The position numbers and the translations under genes were made by a program. Shown here piece by piece: positions 8,093-16,759 of a stretch of 64,000 nucleotides of DNA. Where the stretch lies: assembly GCA_963830545.1 (NCBI GenBank), contig CAWHMK010000001.1, positions 186,001-250,000 on the forward strand, in the 5' to 3' direction. Below the pieces are notes generated by a model. That model did no database searches. It worked only from the letters and a program-made list of their open reading frames with translations, and had not been told where the DNA came from. Position 1 is the stretch's first letter; every line of letters starts with the position of its first letter. This DNA is from DATGJX01 sp963830545. Lineage in GTDB: Bacteria; Vulcanimicrobiota; Vulcanimicrobiia; Vulcanimicrobiales; Vulcanimicrobiaceae.

Positions 8093-8722
8093 TTAGCGTT
8101 TGAGGATGGTCTCCCCCAGGCCGTTGAGTACGAATTGTACGGCCAGTGCGGCGAGAATGATGCCGAGCACGCGCGTGATGACGTGAATGCCGGTCATGCC
8201 GATGAGATGCTGATACTTCGCGGCGCCGCGCATAAAAAGCCACGTAATTGCCAACGCGACCGCGCACGCGACGACGACCGTGACCAACCTCATGCCGTCG
8301 TTGTGCGCGAGATTGACGAGCAGCATGACGGTCGCGATGGTTCCCGGGCCGGCGATCATCGGAATCGCAAGCGGAAAGACCGCCGGATTCTCGGTGAGGG
8401 CAGCGTCGCGTTCTTCCTCCTCGGTGCGCTTGGTGCGCGTGGGCCGTGCAAACAGCATGTCGATGGCAATCAGGAAAAGCAGAATGCCGCCCGCGATGAG
8501 AAAGGCACCTAGCGTAATACCGAGATAGCTCAAGAGCGGACGCCCGATGACGCCCATCACAGCCATCACGGCCGCGGCTACGAGAACGGCTTGGTCGACG
8601 ATCTTATTACGCCGCTCGGGCGGCAGCGCAACGGTTGCCGCCAGGGTGAGCGGCACCATGCCAATCGGGTCGATGATCGTAAACGCGGTCGCGAACGCGG
8701 TCAGCGCGAACTTCAAATCCAC
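8093..8722 (-). CDS. MarC family integral membrane protein
   Basis: 209 residues with six membrane segments. The family signature FTIIDPIGMVPLTLAAT is at about residues 14-30, and the internal repeat NPAVFPLAIPMIAGPGTIATVM sits near residue 115. MarC proteins (also called NAAT) are inner-membrane proteins of uncertain transport function; the old antibiotic-resistance link is doubtful. Followed immediately by the GNAT gene. Upstream is the dispersed repeat at 8734-8870. Confidence 0.9.
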   Translation of the reverse strand: MDLKFALTAFATAFTIIDPIGMVPLTLAATVALPPERRNKIVDQAVLVAAAVMAVMGVIGRPLLSYLGITLGAFLIAGGILLFLIAIDMLFARPTRTKRTEEEERDAALTENPAVFPLAIPMIAGPGTIATVMLLVNLAHNDGMRLVTVVVACAVALAITWLFMRGAAKYQHLIGMTGIHVITRVLGIILAALAVQFVLNGLGETILKR

Positions 8723-8733
8723 GTGCTGAAGTG

Positions 8734-8870
8734 CCCCTCGAGGGGCTCGGGGTCCTACTTGTCATGCCGAGCCTCCTCGAAGCATGGCTGAGCGAAGTCG
8801 AAGCCGCACGCGCAAGAGGCCCTCGACACGCTCCGGTTCGTTCGACGAGTTCAGGATGACGATGACAAGT
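8734..8870. repeat. dispersed repeat, copy A
   Basis: Begins with the palindrome CCCCTCGAGGGG followed by CTCGGGG and ends with GTTCGACGAGTTCAGGATGA then CGATGACAAG. It shares these blocks with the copies at 28241 and 62333. It fills the whole gap between marC and the preceding reductase gene and supplies that gene's last residues and stop codon. Confidence 0.7.
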
Positions 8871-9801
8871 GGTCGCGCCCGTGCGCCGCAGTCAGGTCCA
8901 GAATCGGCCCGATAGGCACAATGCGCGTCGGATTGATCTCTTCATGCGTGCAGTAGTAATGCCGTTTGATGTGGTCGAAATCGACGGTTTCCGCAATCCC
9001 CTCGTACTGGTACAGATCCCGCACGTATCCCCACAGGTTGGGGTAGTCTGTAATTCGGCGCAGATCGCATTTGAAGTGTCCGTAATAGACGGCATCGAAG
9101 CGAATGAGCGTGACAAATGCGCGCCAGTCCGTTTCGAGGGGCCACGCCGCAACCAAATACCGCCCTCGCGCGAGACGTTCTTCCAACGTGTCGAGCGTTT
9201 CGAAGACGCGGTATGCGGCCCGTTCGTAGGTCTCTTGCGCCGTGGCAAAGCCCGCTTCGTACACGCCGTTGTTGAGCGTTTCGTAGATCCATGCATTGAG
9301 CGCTTCCATCTCGTTTCGGTGCTGCGCCGGATACAGGTCCACCGAGCCGCCGTCGCCCAACGAGTCGAATTCCGTCTCCAACATCCGCATGATGTCGTCA
9401 TCGGAATTGCTGACGATGCTCTTCGTGCGCGTATCCCACAATACCGGTACGGTAATGCGGCCGGCATACCGCGGATCCGTTGCAGTATAGGCTTGGCTCA
9501 GAAACGCGAAGCCGTTGACGGGATCGCGCGAATAGCCCGGGCCATCGCGAAACGCCCAGCCACGATCGTCGCGCACGGGGTCGACGACGGTCATGCCGAT
9601 TGCGTTTTCCAGTCGTTTGAGTTTACGCACGATGACCGTGCGGCTCGCCCAGGGACATGCAAGCGAAACGTAGAGATGATACCGCTCCGCTTCAACCGGA
9701 AAATCGCCGCTGCCGTCCGCGCGAATCCAACGCCTGAATGCGTCGTCCTGACGCTGGAACGCGCCTTCTACCTGTTCGTCCGGGAATTGCGCTCTTGCCA
9801 C
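8851..9801 (-). CDS. glutathionyl-hydroquinone reductase (Xi-class GST)
   Basis: 316 residues of the YqjG/ECM4 family, which reduces glutathionyl-hydroquinones. The catalytic motif SLACPWASRT carries Cys49. The C-terminal GST domain has the family's TDWRAFVTLIRFDAVYYGHFKCD and YPNLWGYVRDLYQ, and the characteristic HYYCTHEEINPTRIVPIGP is near residue 280. The last residues (HLSSSS) and the stop codon are encoded by repeat copy A, so the original C-terminus was probably replaced. The start overlaps the upstream reductase by 34 bases. Confidence 0.92.
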   Translation of the reverse strand: MARAQFPDEQVEGAFQRQDDAFRRWIRADGSGDFPVEAERYHLYVSLACPWASRTVIVRKLKRLENAIGMTVVDPVRDDRGWAFRDGPGYSRDPVNGFAFLSQAYTATDPRYAGRITVPVLWDTRTKSIVSNSDDDIMRMLETEFDSLGDGGSVDLYPAQHRNEMEALNAWIYETLNNGVYEAGFATAQETYERAAYRVFETLDTLEERLARGRYLVAAWPLETDWRAFVTLIRFDAVYYGHFKCDLRRITDYPNLWGYVRDLYQYEGIAETVDFDHIKRHYYCTHEEINPTRIVPIGPILDLTAAHGRDHLSSSS

Positions 9802-10454
9802 TGCGGTGCTTCTACGTCGCCCCGAACCGCATCTCCGTCGTTTTGAGCGTCCACAAGACGCCGCGCTTCATCGAGCGTGAGCTCTTTCAGGTACCGGTCC
9901 GTGCCGGGCTCTTGTTTTTTCCCCTCGTGAAGTGTGCCGGCGTCGAACGGTACGAATCCGGCGTCCTCGATTAAACCCGCGACTTTCTTTTTCATGAGCG
10001 GATAATCGCCCGCGTAAAAAATGACCAGGCCTTGACCGGAACGTTCCGAAAGCGTTTCGTCGCGCAGCGTGTTGAACGCTTTGATCAACTTCGCGTTCTC
10101 CATCAAACGCGCGTTCGTTTCGCTTGCTGAATCGTTCTCCGCGAATTGCTCGACGTGCATCTCGTCGTCGATGTACGGATTGGTCGTATCGATCACCGTC
10201 TCGCCGTCGAAGCGTCCGATCTGTTTGAGCGCTTCTTCGACCTGCCGCCAGGGCGGTGAGAAAAGCACGACCTCCGAAAGCGATACCGCTTCGTACGCTG
10301 TAGCGGCACGCGATCCGTTGCCGCTCTCTCGAGCAAGCCGCTCGAGCTTTTGTTCGTCGTGCGAAAAGCTGTAGAAGATCCGATGACCGGCTTTTGCCCA
10401 CAAGCGGCCGAGCGTCGAGCCGATGTCGCCGGATCCCACGATGCCGATGTTCAT
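9768..10454 (-). CDS. NADPH-dependent F420 reductase-like dinucleotide-binding protein
   Basis: 228 residues. It opens with a Rossmann loop (MNIGIVGSGDIGSTLGRL) and continues with VVLFSPPWRQVEEAL, VIDTTNPY and KAFNTL, the order seen in F420H2:NADP oxidoreductase-like proteins and bacterial relatives of unknown substrate. The C-terminal 25 residues (VDAQNDGDAVRGD onward) are polar and lie partly inside the next gene. Probably co-expressed with the glutathionyl-hydroquinone reductase. No F420 biosynthesis genes are in the window, so NAD(P) substrates are equally possible. Confidence 0.8.
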   Translation of the reverse strand: MNIGIVGSGDIGSTLGRLWAKAGHRIFYSFSHDEQKLERLARESGNGSRAATAYEAVSLSEVVLFSPPWRQVEEALKQIGRFDGETVIDTTNPYIDDEMHVEQFAENDSASETNARLMENAKLIKAFNTLRDETLSERSGQGLVIFYAGDYPLMKKKVAGLIEDAGFVPFDAGTLHEGKKQEPGTDRYLKELTLDEARRLVDAQNDGDAVRGDVEAPQWQERNSRTNR

Positions 10455-10523
10455 ACGGCGATTCTTCCCACCTCGGCTGGGATCGCGCCGAAAAACGCGC
10501 TACCGGCCTGCCGGCTATCTGGA

Positions 10524-12416
10524 TCAGCCGCCGTAGAGATCGAGGATCACTTCGGTGGCAAGCGCGATCACAAAACCGCACGCGAGCGCAGAGGTCATCA
10601 GCGGCGTGATGCCGGTCCGGCGAAGAACGCTCCACAGCTCGCCGATGACGAAGACGAGCGCGCCGATAGCCGTTGCCAAAAACAGCACCGAAACGACGGG
10701 CGAATGAAACACATATCCGATTACGGTTCCAAAGAACGTAGGACCGCCGGCGACCAAACCCGCCAAACCCAGCAGACGCCAGCGCGGCACTACGCGCCCG
10801 GCCAGCGGCGCAGCAATGCCGAACCCTTCGGTCGTATTGTGCAGACCGAATCCAATGATGAGCCCGACCGCGATCGCGGTGGCGCCGGATGCGGCGGACG
10901 CGCCGATTGCCAAGCCTTCCGCAAAGTTGTGCGCGCCGATGCCGATCGCGATGATGGCAGCGAGCACGTAGGGGTCCTGCGCTTGCGAGGCCGCGCGCTT
11001 GGCCATGCGCATCGCGAGGGCACCCAATCCGACGAGGCCGATGAAGAGTCCGCCGACGTACGCAGCCGCGAGCCCAATGGCGCTTGCGGGCGATCCGCCG
11101 CCACCGTGCCATTGCTGCACTGCGTGCACGAGCGGAGCCGTTGCGTTTCCGGCGATTTCCACGACGAGGTACACGAGAATGCCGATCGCGATCGCGTTCA
11201 GCACGCCGATCGTGTTGAGCGACACATTGCGCATGCGCGCAATCGGCAATCCGAGCAGGATCGTCAGTCCCGCGATCGCGCCGAGTAGGACGGTCAAGCC
11301 GAACGAAAGCGGACCGCGCGTCGCGCTTCCGAAACTCGGGAGCATCGATCTCATCGCGTCGTTCATCGCCGCGGCGCGATTCGGCGTACCCTCGTAGTGA
11401 ATAGTCGTAATCAGGCCATCGGGCATCCCCTGGGAATCTTCGGTGTGGTCGAGCACGTGGCAGTGCACGAGCCAATTGCCGGGAGCTTGATTCGCATCGA
11501 CGATTACGTCGACACGCTGGCCTGGTCCGAGCATCACGGTGTCTTCCACGTCAGGCTGCGCGACGGGCTGAGCGTCCCGTGCAATCACGCGCTGGTAATG
11601 GCCGTGCGTGTGCATCGTGTGAAAACTTTCGCCGGAGATGTTGATCCAGCGAATTCGCACCCGCTGTCCCTCGCGCACGGTGATGGGCGCCGTCGCCGGA
11701 TACTCTTTCCCGTTGATCGTGAAGTGGTTCTCGCTCAGGCTCTGAACGGTCCAAGAGGAAAGCACTTCGACGTAGTCGCGATCCGCGCGCTGCGCAGGCA
11801 GCGGATGAGCCGGCAGCACGACGATGGCGCCATACAGGCCGCTGTTCACCATCTCTTCGTTGTCGTGCGTGTGATAGAGAAACGTTCCGGGATCGTTCGC
11901 CGTGAATTCGTAGCGGAAACGGCCGCCGTTTCGCACCATGGGCTGCGAAATGCCGGCGACGCCGTCCATACTCACCGGAATGCCGTGGATACCGTGGAGA
12001 TGGATCGTATCCGGAACGCTTTGCTCGTTGCGGTAGTCGATGACGACGCGATCGCCCTGATGAACGACCAATGTCGGACCGGGAACGACGCCATTGTAGG
12101 TTTTTGCCATTACCGTCAGACCCGGCTGAAGCGTCCACGGCGCGTCTCGCTCGACCAAGTGGAATGTTCGCATGTGCCCGCTCACCTCGGGGACGGCAGC
12201 GTACGTTCCGTCGTCGCGCCGGACCAGCCGCGACTCGCCCGGAGCGGGCGTGGCCGCCGGAATCGCCCCTGTGAGCGGCTGCATCCCGACCGCGGACGGG
12301 TTCACACCGGGAGTAGTCTCATCGGTGTCCGCCCGTGCCACAGCGGGCGCGCACGCTCCGGCCAGGAGCAACGCGGTCAACGCGAGATAGGCGAGACGAA
12401 TACGCGAATTTGGCAC
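10524..12416 (-). CDS. two-domain multicopper oxidase fused to a ZIP-type metal permease
   Basis: 630 residues. Residues 1-29 are a secretion signal (cut predicted after VARA). Residues about 80-345 hold two cupredoxin domains with all four copper motifs: H139-L-H141-G, H182-T-H184, H266-TM-H269-T-H271, and H318-C-H320-x3-H324. The axial Met (331) is two residues further on than usual. Residues about 370-630 form seven or eight membrane segments with the paired ZIP motifs HNFAEGLAIG (496-505) and HNTTEGFGIA (526-535); the usual Pro is Ala or Thr. The layout puts an extracytoplasmic metal oxidase directly on a divalent-metal transporter, suggesting coupled oxidation and transport of Cu, Fe or Mn. 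The start is a GTG. No frameshift is seen. Confidence 0.85.
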   Translation of the reverse strand: MPNSRIRLAYLALTALLLAGACAPAVARADTDETTPGVNPSAVGMQPLTGAIPAATPAPGESRLVRRDDGTYAAVPEVSGHMRTFHLVERDAPWTLQPGLTVMAKTYNGVVPGPTLVVHQGDRVVIDYRNEQSVPDTIHLHGIHGIPVSMDGVAGISQPMVRNGGRFRYEFTANDPGTFLYHTHDNEEMVNSGLYGAIVVLPAHPLPAQRADRDYVEVLSSWTVQSLSENHFTINGKEYPATAPITVREGQRVRIRWINISGESFHTMHTHGHYQRVIARDAQPVAQPDVEDTVMLGPGQRVDVIVDANQAPGNWLVHCHVLDHTEDSQGMPDGLITTIHYEGTPNRAAAMNDAMRSMLPSFGSATRGPLSFGLTVLLGAIAGLTILLGLPIARMRNVSLNTIGVLNAIAIGILVYLVVEIAGNATAPLVHAVQQWHGGGGSPASAIGLAAAYVGGLFIGLVGLGALAMRMAKRAASQAQDPYVLAAIIAIGIGAHNFAEGLAIGASAASGATAIAVGLIIGFGLHNTTEGFGIAAPLAGRVVPRWRLLGLAGLVAGGPTFFGTVIGYVFHSPVVSVLFLATAIGALVFVIGELWSVLRRTGITPLMTSALACGFVIALATEVILDLYGG

Positions 12417-12494
12417 GCCTAACGATTCATCGCCTCACGACATTCGCCTGCGCTCGCTTACAGATTGGGCGCTCTCGGGAACACCACAAACGTC

Positions 12495-13511
12495 ATGACA
12501 ACCAACAGCAAGCGTTCAGAAGTCGTCGTCATCACCGGCGCCTCCGGCGGCATCGGCCGCGCCGCGGTGCGCGAATTCGCCAAGCACGGGTCTACCCTCG
12601 CACTCATAGCCCGCGGCGAGGAGGGGCTCGAAGCCGCCCGCCGCGAGGCCGAGGAACTCGGTGCGCGCGCAATCGCGATCCCCGCCGACGTCGCGAACTA
12701 CGACGAAGTCGAGCGCGCGGCGGAGCGCGCGGAAACGGAGCTTGGTCCTATCGATATTTGGGTGAACGTCGCGTTCACGAACGTGTTCTCCGAGTTTTGG
12801 GACGTCACGCCCGAGGAGTGGCGGCGCCTGACCGACGTGACGTATCTCGGCTACGTGTGGGGCACCATGGCTTCGATGAAACGCATGCGCCGGCGAAATC
12901 GCGGGACGATCGTGCAAGTCGGTTCGGCGCTTTGCTACCGCAGCATTCCGCTTCAGTCCCCCTATTGCGGCTCGAAGTCGGCGATTCGCGGCTTCACGGA
13001 CTCGATCCGGTGCGAGCTCATCCATCACAAGAGCAAGATCAAACTCACGCTCGTGCAGATGCCCGCGGTCAATACGCCGCAGTTCACTTGGAATCGCGTG
13101 AAGAGCGGATTGAATCACCCGCAGCCGCTGCCGCCCATCTTTCAGCCGGAAGTTGCCGGACGCGCAATTTACTGGGCCGCCCACAAGGCGCCGCGCGAGA
13201 TGTGGGTCGGCATGTCTTCGGTAATAGCGATCTTGGCGCAGAAGTTCGCACCGCGAATTGCGGACATGTACTTAGCGATGACCGGATACAAGTCGCAGCA
13301 AACTCCCGAGCCGCTCTCGCCGGATCGACCGGACAATCTCTACGAGCCCGCCGATACGTCGAAAGACTTCGGTGCGCACGGCGAGTTCGACGACAAAGCC
13401 AAGCCGCGCAGCTGGGAAACCGAATTCATCATGAATCGCAACTGGGTGCTCGCCGGAATCGGTCTGGCGGGCGCGGCCGCCGTCACCACAGCGATCCGCC
13501 GCCGACAATGA
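12495..13511 (+). CDS. short-chain dehydrogenase/reductase with C-terminal membrane anchor
   Basis: 338 residues. The cofactor loop TGASGGIGRAAV is near residue 14. The NNAG position is altered to VNVAFTN. The active site has S in VQVGSALCYRS and Y-x3-K in SPYCGSKSAIRG. Residues 230-300 extend beyond a classical SDR, and the end (NWVLAGIGLAGAAAVTTAIRRR) could be a tail anchor. The ATG at 12495 is preferred to a TTG at 12465 because the fold starts just after it. Substrate unknown. Divergent from the multicopper oxidase-ZIP gene. Confidence 0.85.
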   Translation: MTTNSKRSEVVVITGASGGIGRAAVREFAKHGSTLALIARGEEGLEAARREAEELGARAIAIPADVANYDEVERAAERAETELGPIDIWVNVAFTNVFSEFWDVTPEEWRRLTDVTYLGYVWGTMASMKRMRRRNRGTIVQVGSALCYRSIPLQSPYCGSKSAIRGFTDSIRCELIHHKSKIKLTLVQMPAVNTPQFTWNRVKSGLNHPQPLPPIFQPEVAGRAIYWAAHKAPREMWVGMSSVIAILAQKFAPRIADMYLAMTGYKSQQTPEPLSPDRPDNLYEPADTSKDFGAHGEFDDKAKPRSWETEFIMNRNWVLAGIGLAGAAAVTTAIRRRQ

Positions 13512-13650
13512 CGTAAAGAACCGGGCCGATTCCCCAAACGATGCTGACCACGCCCCACACGATCTTCTGTGCCGGGGTGAGGTCGGTGCGTCCCGCGAGG
13601 TTCAGGATGACGAGCAGATACGCTACCGGATGCAGGATCACCGCGATCAA
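13483..13650 (-). CDS. putative small two-helix membrane protein
   Basis: About 55 residues from a TTG at 13650 (upstream stop just before, no ATG available). It has two hydrophobic stretches, HPVAYLLVILNLAG and IVWGVVSIVWGIGPVLYVIVG, with TDLTPAQK between them. This is the layout of PLD-nuclease-N-terminal-like two-helix membrane proteins. It overlaps the 3' end of the SDR gene by 29 bases on the opposite strand. Short length and lack of a good start keep confidence low. Confidence 0.4.
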   Translation of the reverse strand: MIAVILHPVAYLLVILNLAGRTDLTPAQKIVWGVVSIVWGIGPVLYVIVGGGSLW

Positions 13651-13713
13651 AACTTCGAGTATGAGTCTTCATGCCTTCGGTCTACCTCGCGCGGCCGCCG
13701 CGTGTTTCGTTTC

Positions 13714-15213
13714 GTGGCTAACTCCAATCTATTCCGTGCCCGTCACAACGCGCCCGTCGCGCTCATCACGATCACCGTCATGCTGGGTCTCATCATGGCG
13801 ATCATCGACGCGACGATCGTCAACGTTGCGCTCAACGACATCGCGGGAAATCTCGGAGCCTCCATCGACGAAGTCTCGTGGGTAGCAACCGGGTACATTC
13901 TGGCGAGCGTCATCACGATGCCGTTGAACGGGTGGCTCACCGCGTATTTCGGACGCAAACGATTCTATGCGGGCTGTTTAGCGGTATTCACGATTGCTTC
14001 GTTCTTGTGCGGCACCGCGCACAGCATCTGGCAGCTCGTGTTCTACCGCGTGCTCCAAGGTTTCGGCGGCGGTGCGCTGCAGCCGACGGCGCAGGCGATC
14101 CTTTTCGAAACCTATCCGCCCGCGAAACGCGGCGCGGCGATGGCCATCTTTGGATTGGGTGCCATGGTGGGGCCCGCGGTAGGCCCGACGCTCGGCGGAT
14201 ACATCATAGACAACTATTCGTGGCCCCTGATCTTCTACATCAATTTGCCGATTGGCATCGTGGCGTTCATGATGACCCTGAGGTTCATTCCGAATCCGCA
14301 CTTTTTGCAGAAGCCCAAGGGCGGGATCGACTGGTTTGGGCTCAGCCTGCTCTCCGCCGGCCTTGCATCGCTTCAATACGTACTGGAGCGCGGACAACAG
14401 GAAGACTGGTACCAGTCGGACACCATTTGGCTTCTCACGATCGTCGCCACCCTCTCACTTATCTGGTTCGTGGTCAAAACGCTGCGCGATCGTCACCCGC
14501 TGGTCGATCTGAACGTCTTTCGCTTTCGAACGTTTACGATCGGCAACATCATCGGAGCGATCAGCGGCTTCGGATTATTCGGAACGAGTCTGGTGCTGCC
14601 GTTATTTTTTCAAACCGTCTTGGGTTTTACCGCGTTCGACACGGGCATGGCGTTGTTGCCCGGCGCCATTGCAACGGCGATAAGCATGCTCGTCGTCGGC
14701 CGGCTCATGGCCCGGATCGATTCTCGCATTCTCGTCGGCTTCGGCATGATCGTATTTGGCATTTCGACGTGGTGGATGGGCGCCTTGAACGAACACGCCG
14801 GTTATTGGGACGTGTTCTGGCCGCGTCTGGTACAGGGCTTTGGCCTCGGGTTTTTGTTCGTGCCGCTCTCGACCGTTACGCTGGGCGCAGTGCCGAAGGA
14901 GGAACTCGCCGGCGCGACCGGCGTTTCGACCCTTCTGCGTCAACTCGGCGGCAGCTTCGGCATCGCGGTCCTGACGACGCTGCTCGCACGCGAAGCGGCC
15001 ATCGCTCAAAACGCGCTCGCGGGAGGGGTGACGCAAACCCACGGCTATTCGATCGCCGTCCTCAACCAACTCGTGGGCGTCGCGTCGCAAGTAATCAGTT
15101 ACGACTACTTGTTCCGCGTTTCGGCAATCATCTTTTTCGTATCGGCGCCGCTCGTCATCTTCATGCGGCCCTCGCGCCGCAGCGGCGCGGTCGCGACGGC
15201 CGCTGCGGACTAA
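13714..15213 (+). CDS. MFS drug exporter, DHA2/EmrB family
   Basis: About 499 residues with 14 membrane segments. Segment 1 carries the EmrB signature IDATIVNVALNDI. The loop between segments 2 and 3 has NGWLTAYFGRKRF. Segment 5 has the antiporter motif GLGAMVGPAVGPTLGGYI. The family exports lipophilic compounds by proton antiport. No EmrA-type adaptor is adjacent. A GTG at 13714 gives the usual family length; reading can be extended to 13630 without a recognisable domain. It converges on a Crp/Fnr gene with a four-base overlap of stop codons. Confidence 0.9.
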   Translation: MANSNLFRARHNAPVALITITVMLGLIMAIIDATIVNVALNDIAGNLGASIDEVSWVATGYILASVITMPLNGWLTAYFGRKRFYAGCLAVFTIASFLCGTAHSIWQLVFYRVLQGFGGGALQPTAQAILFETYPPAKRGAAMAIFGLGAMVGPAVGPTLGGYIIDNYSWPLIFYINLPIGIVAFMMTLRFIPNPHFLQKPKGGIDWFGLSLLSAGLASLQYVLERGQQEDWYQSDTIWLLTIVATLSLIWFVVKTLRDRHPLVDLNVFRFRTFTIGNIIGAISGFGLFGTSLVLPLFFQTVLGFTAFDTGMALLPGAIATAISMLVVGRLMARIDSRILVGFGMIVFGISTWWMGALNEHAGYWDVFWPRLVQGFGLGFLFVPLSTVTLGAVPKEELAGATGVSTLLRQLGGSFGIAVLTTLLAREAAIAQNALAGGVTQTHGYSIAVLNQLVGVASQVISYDYLFRVSAIIFFVSAPLVIFMRPSRRSGAVATAAAD

Positions 15214-15914
15214 GTTCTCAGATCGGCTAGTCGCGCAAGTTCCCGCGCCGTTATCCGCTCGATTGCCGCATAACACTCGCACACTCGCTCGGTCAGCAGG
15301 GCGCGATCGCGAACGATCACGCTTCGACGTTCGAGCGCGATCGCTCCGTCCGCCGCAAGTGCTTGCAGCGCGTAGGTCACCGATGGGCGATGCACGCCCA
15401 AGAACTCCGACAGAACGTCATGCGTGATTCGCACGCGTTCGCCGTCATGGCGATCGTTGAGCTGCAGAATGCAGCGGCACAGCCGCTGCTCGATGCGATG
15501 CAGGGAGTGGCACGCGGTCAACTGACCGAGGATTGCGATGTGCAAATTCGTGTAGACGAGCAGCGCGTCGAGCAGCGGAGAGCGCGAGGTTCGCACGTGC
15601 TCGTTGAAGTCGCCGACGGTCATGACCAGCGCCGAGCCTTCCGTTTGCACAGTGCAGACGCCGATGCTTCGCTCGCCGCCGAGCACGCACGGCAATCCGA
15701 TAACTCCCTCGTTCCCGACGATGCCGGCTTCGACCGTTTCGCGGCTCAAAAGTTGAACGAGACGAGAAACGGCGCCCGCTTCGGGAAACCACAGGGCGGT
15801 CAGCGGCTCGTCGAACGAACACAAACGCCGTCCGGGTTTAAGCGGGACGCGCGTCAAATACGGTTGTAAGCGCGAATACTCGGCTGCTGGAAGCGAGTCG
15901 AGGATTTGGTTCAA
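15210..15914 (-). CDS. Crp/Fnr family transcription regulator
   Basis: 234 residues from a TTG start. The cyclic-nucleotide-like beta-barrel spans residues 15-110 (FPEAGAVSRLVQLL, GNEGVIGLPCVLGG) and the winged helix residues 150-205, with recognition-helix region SEFLGVHRPSVTYALQAL. The cysteines (115-205 region and CECY at the end) are not in the four-Cys pattern of FNR, so no iron-sulfur cluster is predicted. Related throughout to the next gene upstream on the same strand, so the two arose by duplication. Ligand unknown. Confidence 0.88.
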   Translation of the reverse strand: MNQILDSLPAAEYSRLQPYLTRVPLKPGRRLCSFDEPLTALWFPEAGAVSRLVQLLSRETVEAGIVGNEGVIGLPCVLGGERSIGVCTVQTEGSALVMTVGDFNEHVRTSRSPLLDALLVYTNLHIAILGQLTACHSLHRIEQRLCRCILQLNDRHDGERVRITHDVLSEFLGVHRPSVTYALQALAADGAIALERRSVIVRDRALLTERVCECYAAIERITARELARLADLRT

Positions 15915-15988
15915 AAGTCAATTCCGGACATCCGCACGATGGTAAACGGCGCGTGCCCTTTATTCCGTCTTCGAGCATACCAAGACGC

Positions 15989-16699
15989 TCAAGCAGCAAC
16001 ATGCCGGATGTCGCGAAGCGTCGCTGCGGTGCGCCGGCGCAGCATGTCGTGACACTCGCATGCTTCTTTCTGCAAGCCGGCTCTGTCCACGATCTTTACG
16101 CATCCGCGCGCGATTCGGACCAAGCCGCGGTCGGATAAAGCCTTCAGGGCATTCGTTATCGAAGGCCGGTACGCGCCCAGCATCAGGGCCAAGATCTCGT
16201 GCGTCATCGGCAGTTCATGGGTGCCCGCTCTGTCCTGCATTTCGAGCAGCCAGCGGGCCAACCGCTGTTCGATGTGATGAAGCCGATTGCAAACCGCGGT
16301 TTGACCGATCGTCGCCATATACAAATTCGCGTATTTGAGCAAGGCATCGCACAAGGTTCGCCCCGGTTCGAGCACGTGCTCTACGAACGCTTCGTGCGGA
16401 ATTCGGATTGCCGTTCCGGGCATCTGCACCATGATTTCAAACGGCGCGGTCGTTTCTCCCAAAACGAGCGGCAACCCGACCATGCCTTCGCGGCCGATCA
16501 GCGCGACTTCCACCGCTTCACCGTTGCGAGCATGCACGAGCGTCGAGCACACGCCGGAGAGCGGGAACCACGCGTAGCGCACGGGCTCCTCGGGAGCGCA
16601 CAATCTTGCGCGCAGCGGCAATTCGACGCTCTCGCAATACGGCTCAATGCGCCGGCGCTCGTGTTCGGCGACCACGGCGAGCAGCAAGTTCTGCACCAT
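15989..16699 (-). CDS. Crp/Fnr family transcription regulator (tandem paralogue)
   Basis: 236 residues. It shares FPLSGVCSTLV, GREGMVGLPLVLG, HRIEQRL-like HHIEQRLARWLLEMQDR and the helix LALMLGAYRPSITNALKAL with its neighbour. A good AGGTGA lies just before the ATG at 16699. The C-terminal ACECHDMLRRR matches the CECYAAIERI of the paralogue. Divergent from the threonine aldolase gene by 60 bases, so it may control that gene. Confidence 0.88.
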   Translation of the reverse strand: MVQNLLLAVVAEHERRRIEPYCESVELPLRARLCAPEEPVRYAWFPLSGVCSTLVHARNGEAVEVALIGREGMVGLPLVLGETTAPFEIMVQMPGTAIRIPHEAFVEHVLEPGRTLCDALLKYANLYMATIGQTAVCNRLHHIEQRLARWLLEMQDRAGTHELPMTHEILALMLGAYRPSITNALKALSDRGLVRIARGCVKIVDRAGLQKEACECHDMLRRRTAATLRDIRHVAA

Positions 16700-16759
16700 T
16701 CACCTGCCCATGTACCCACGTGCACGAGGCATGACCGAGCGGTCGGCGAAGCCGCGAGC

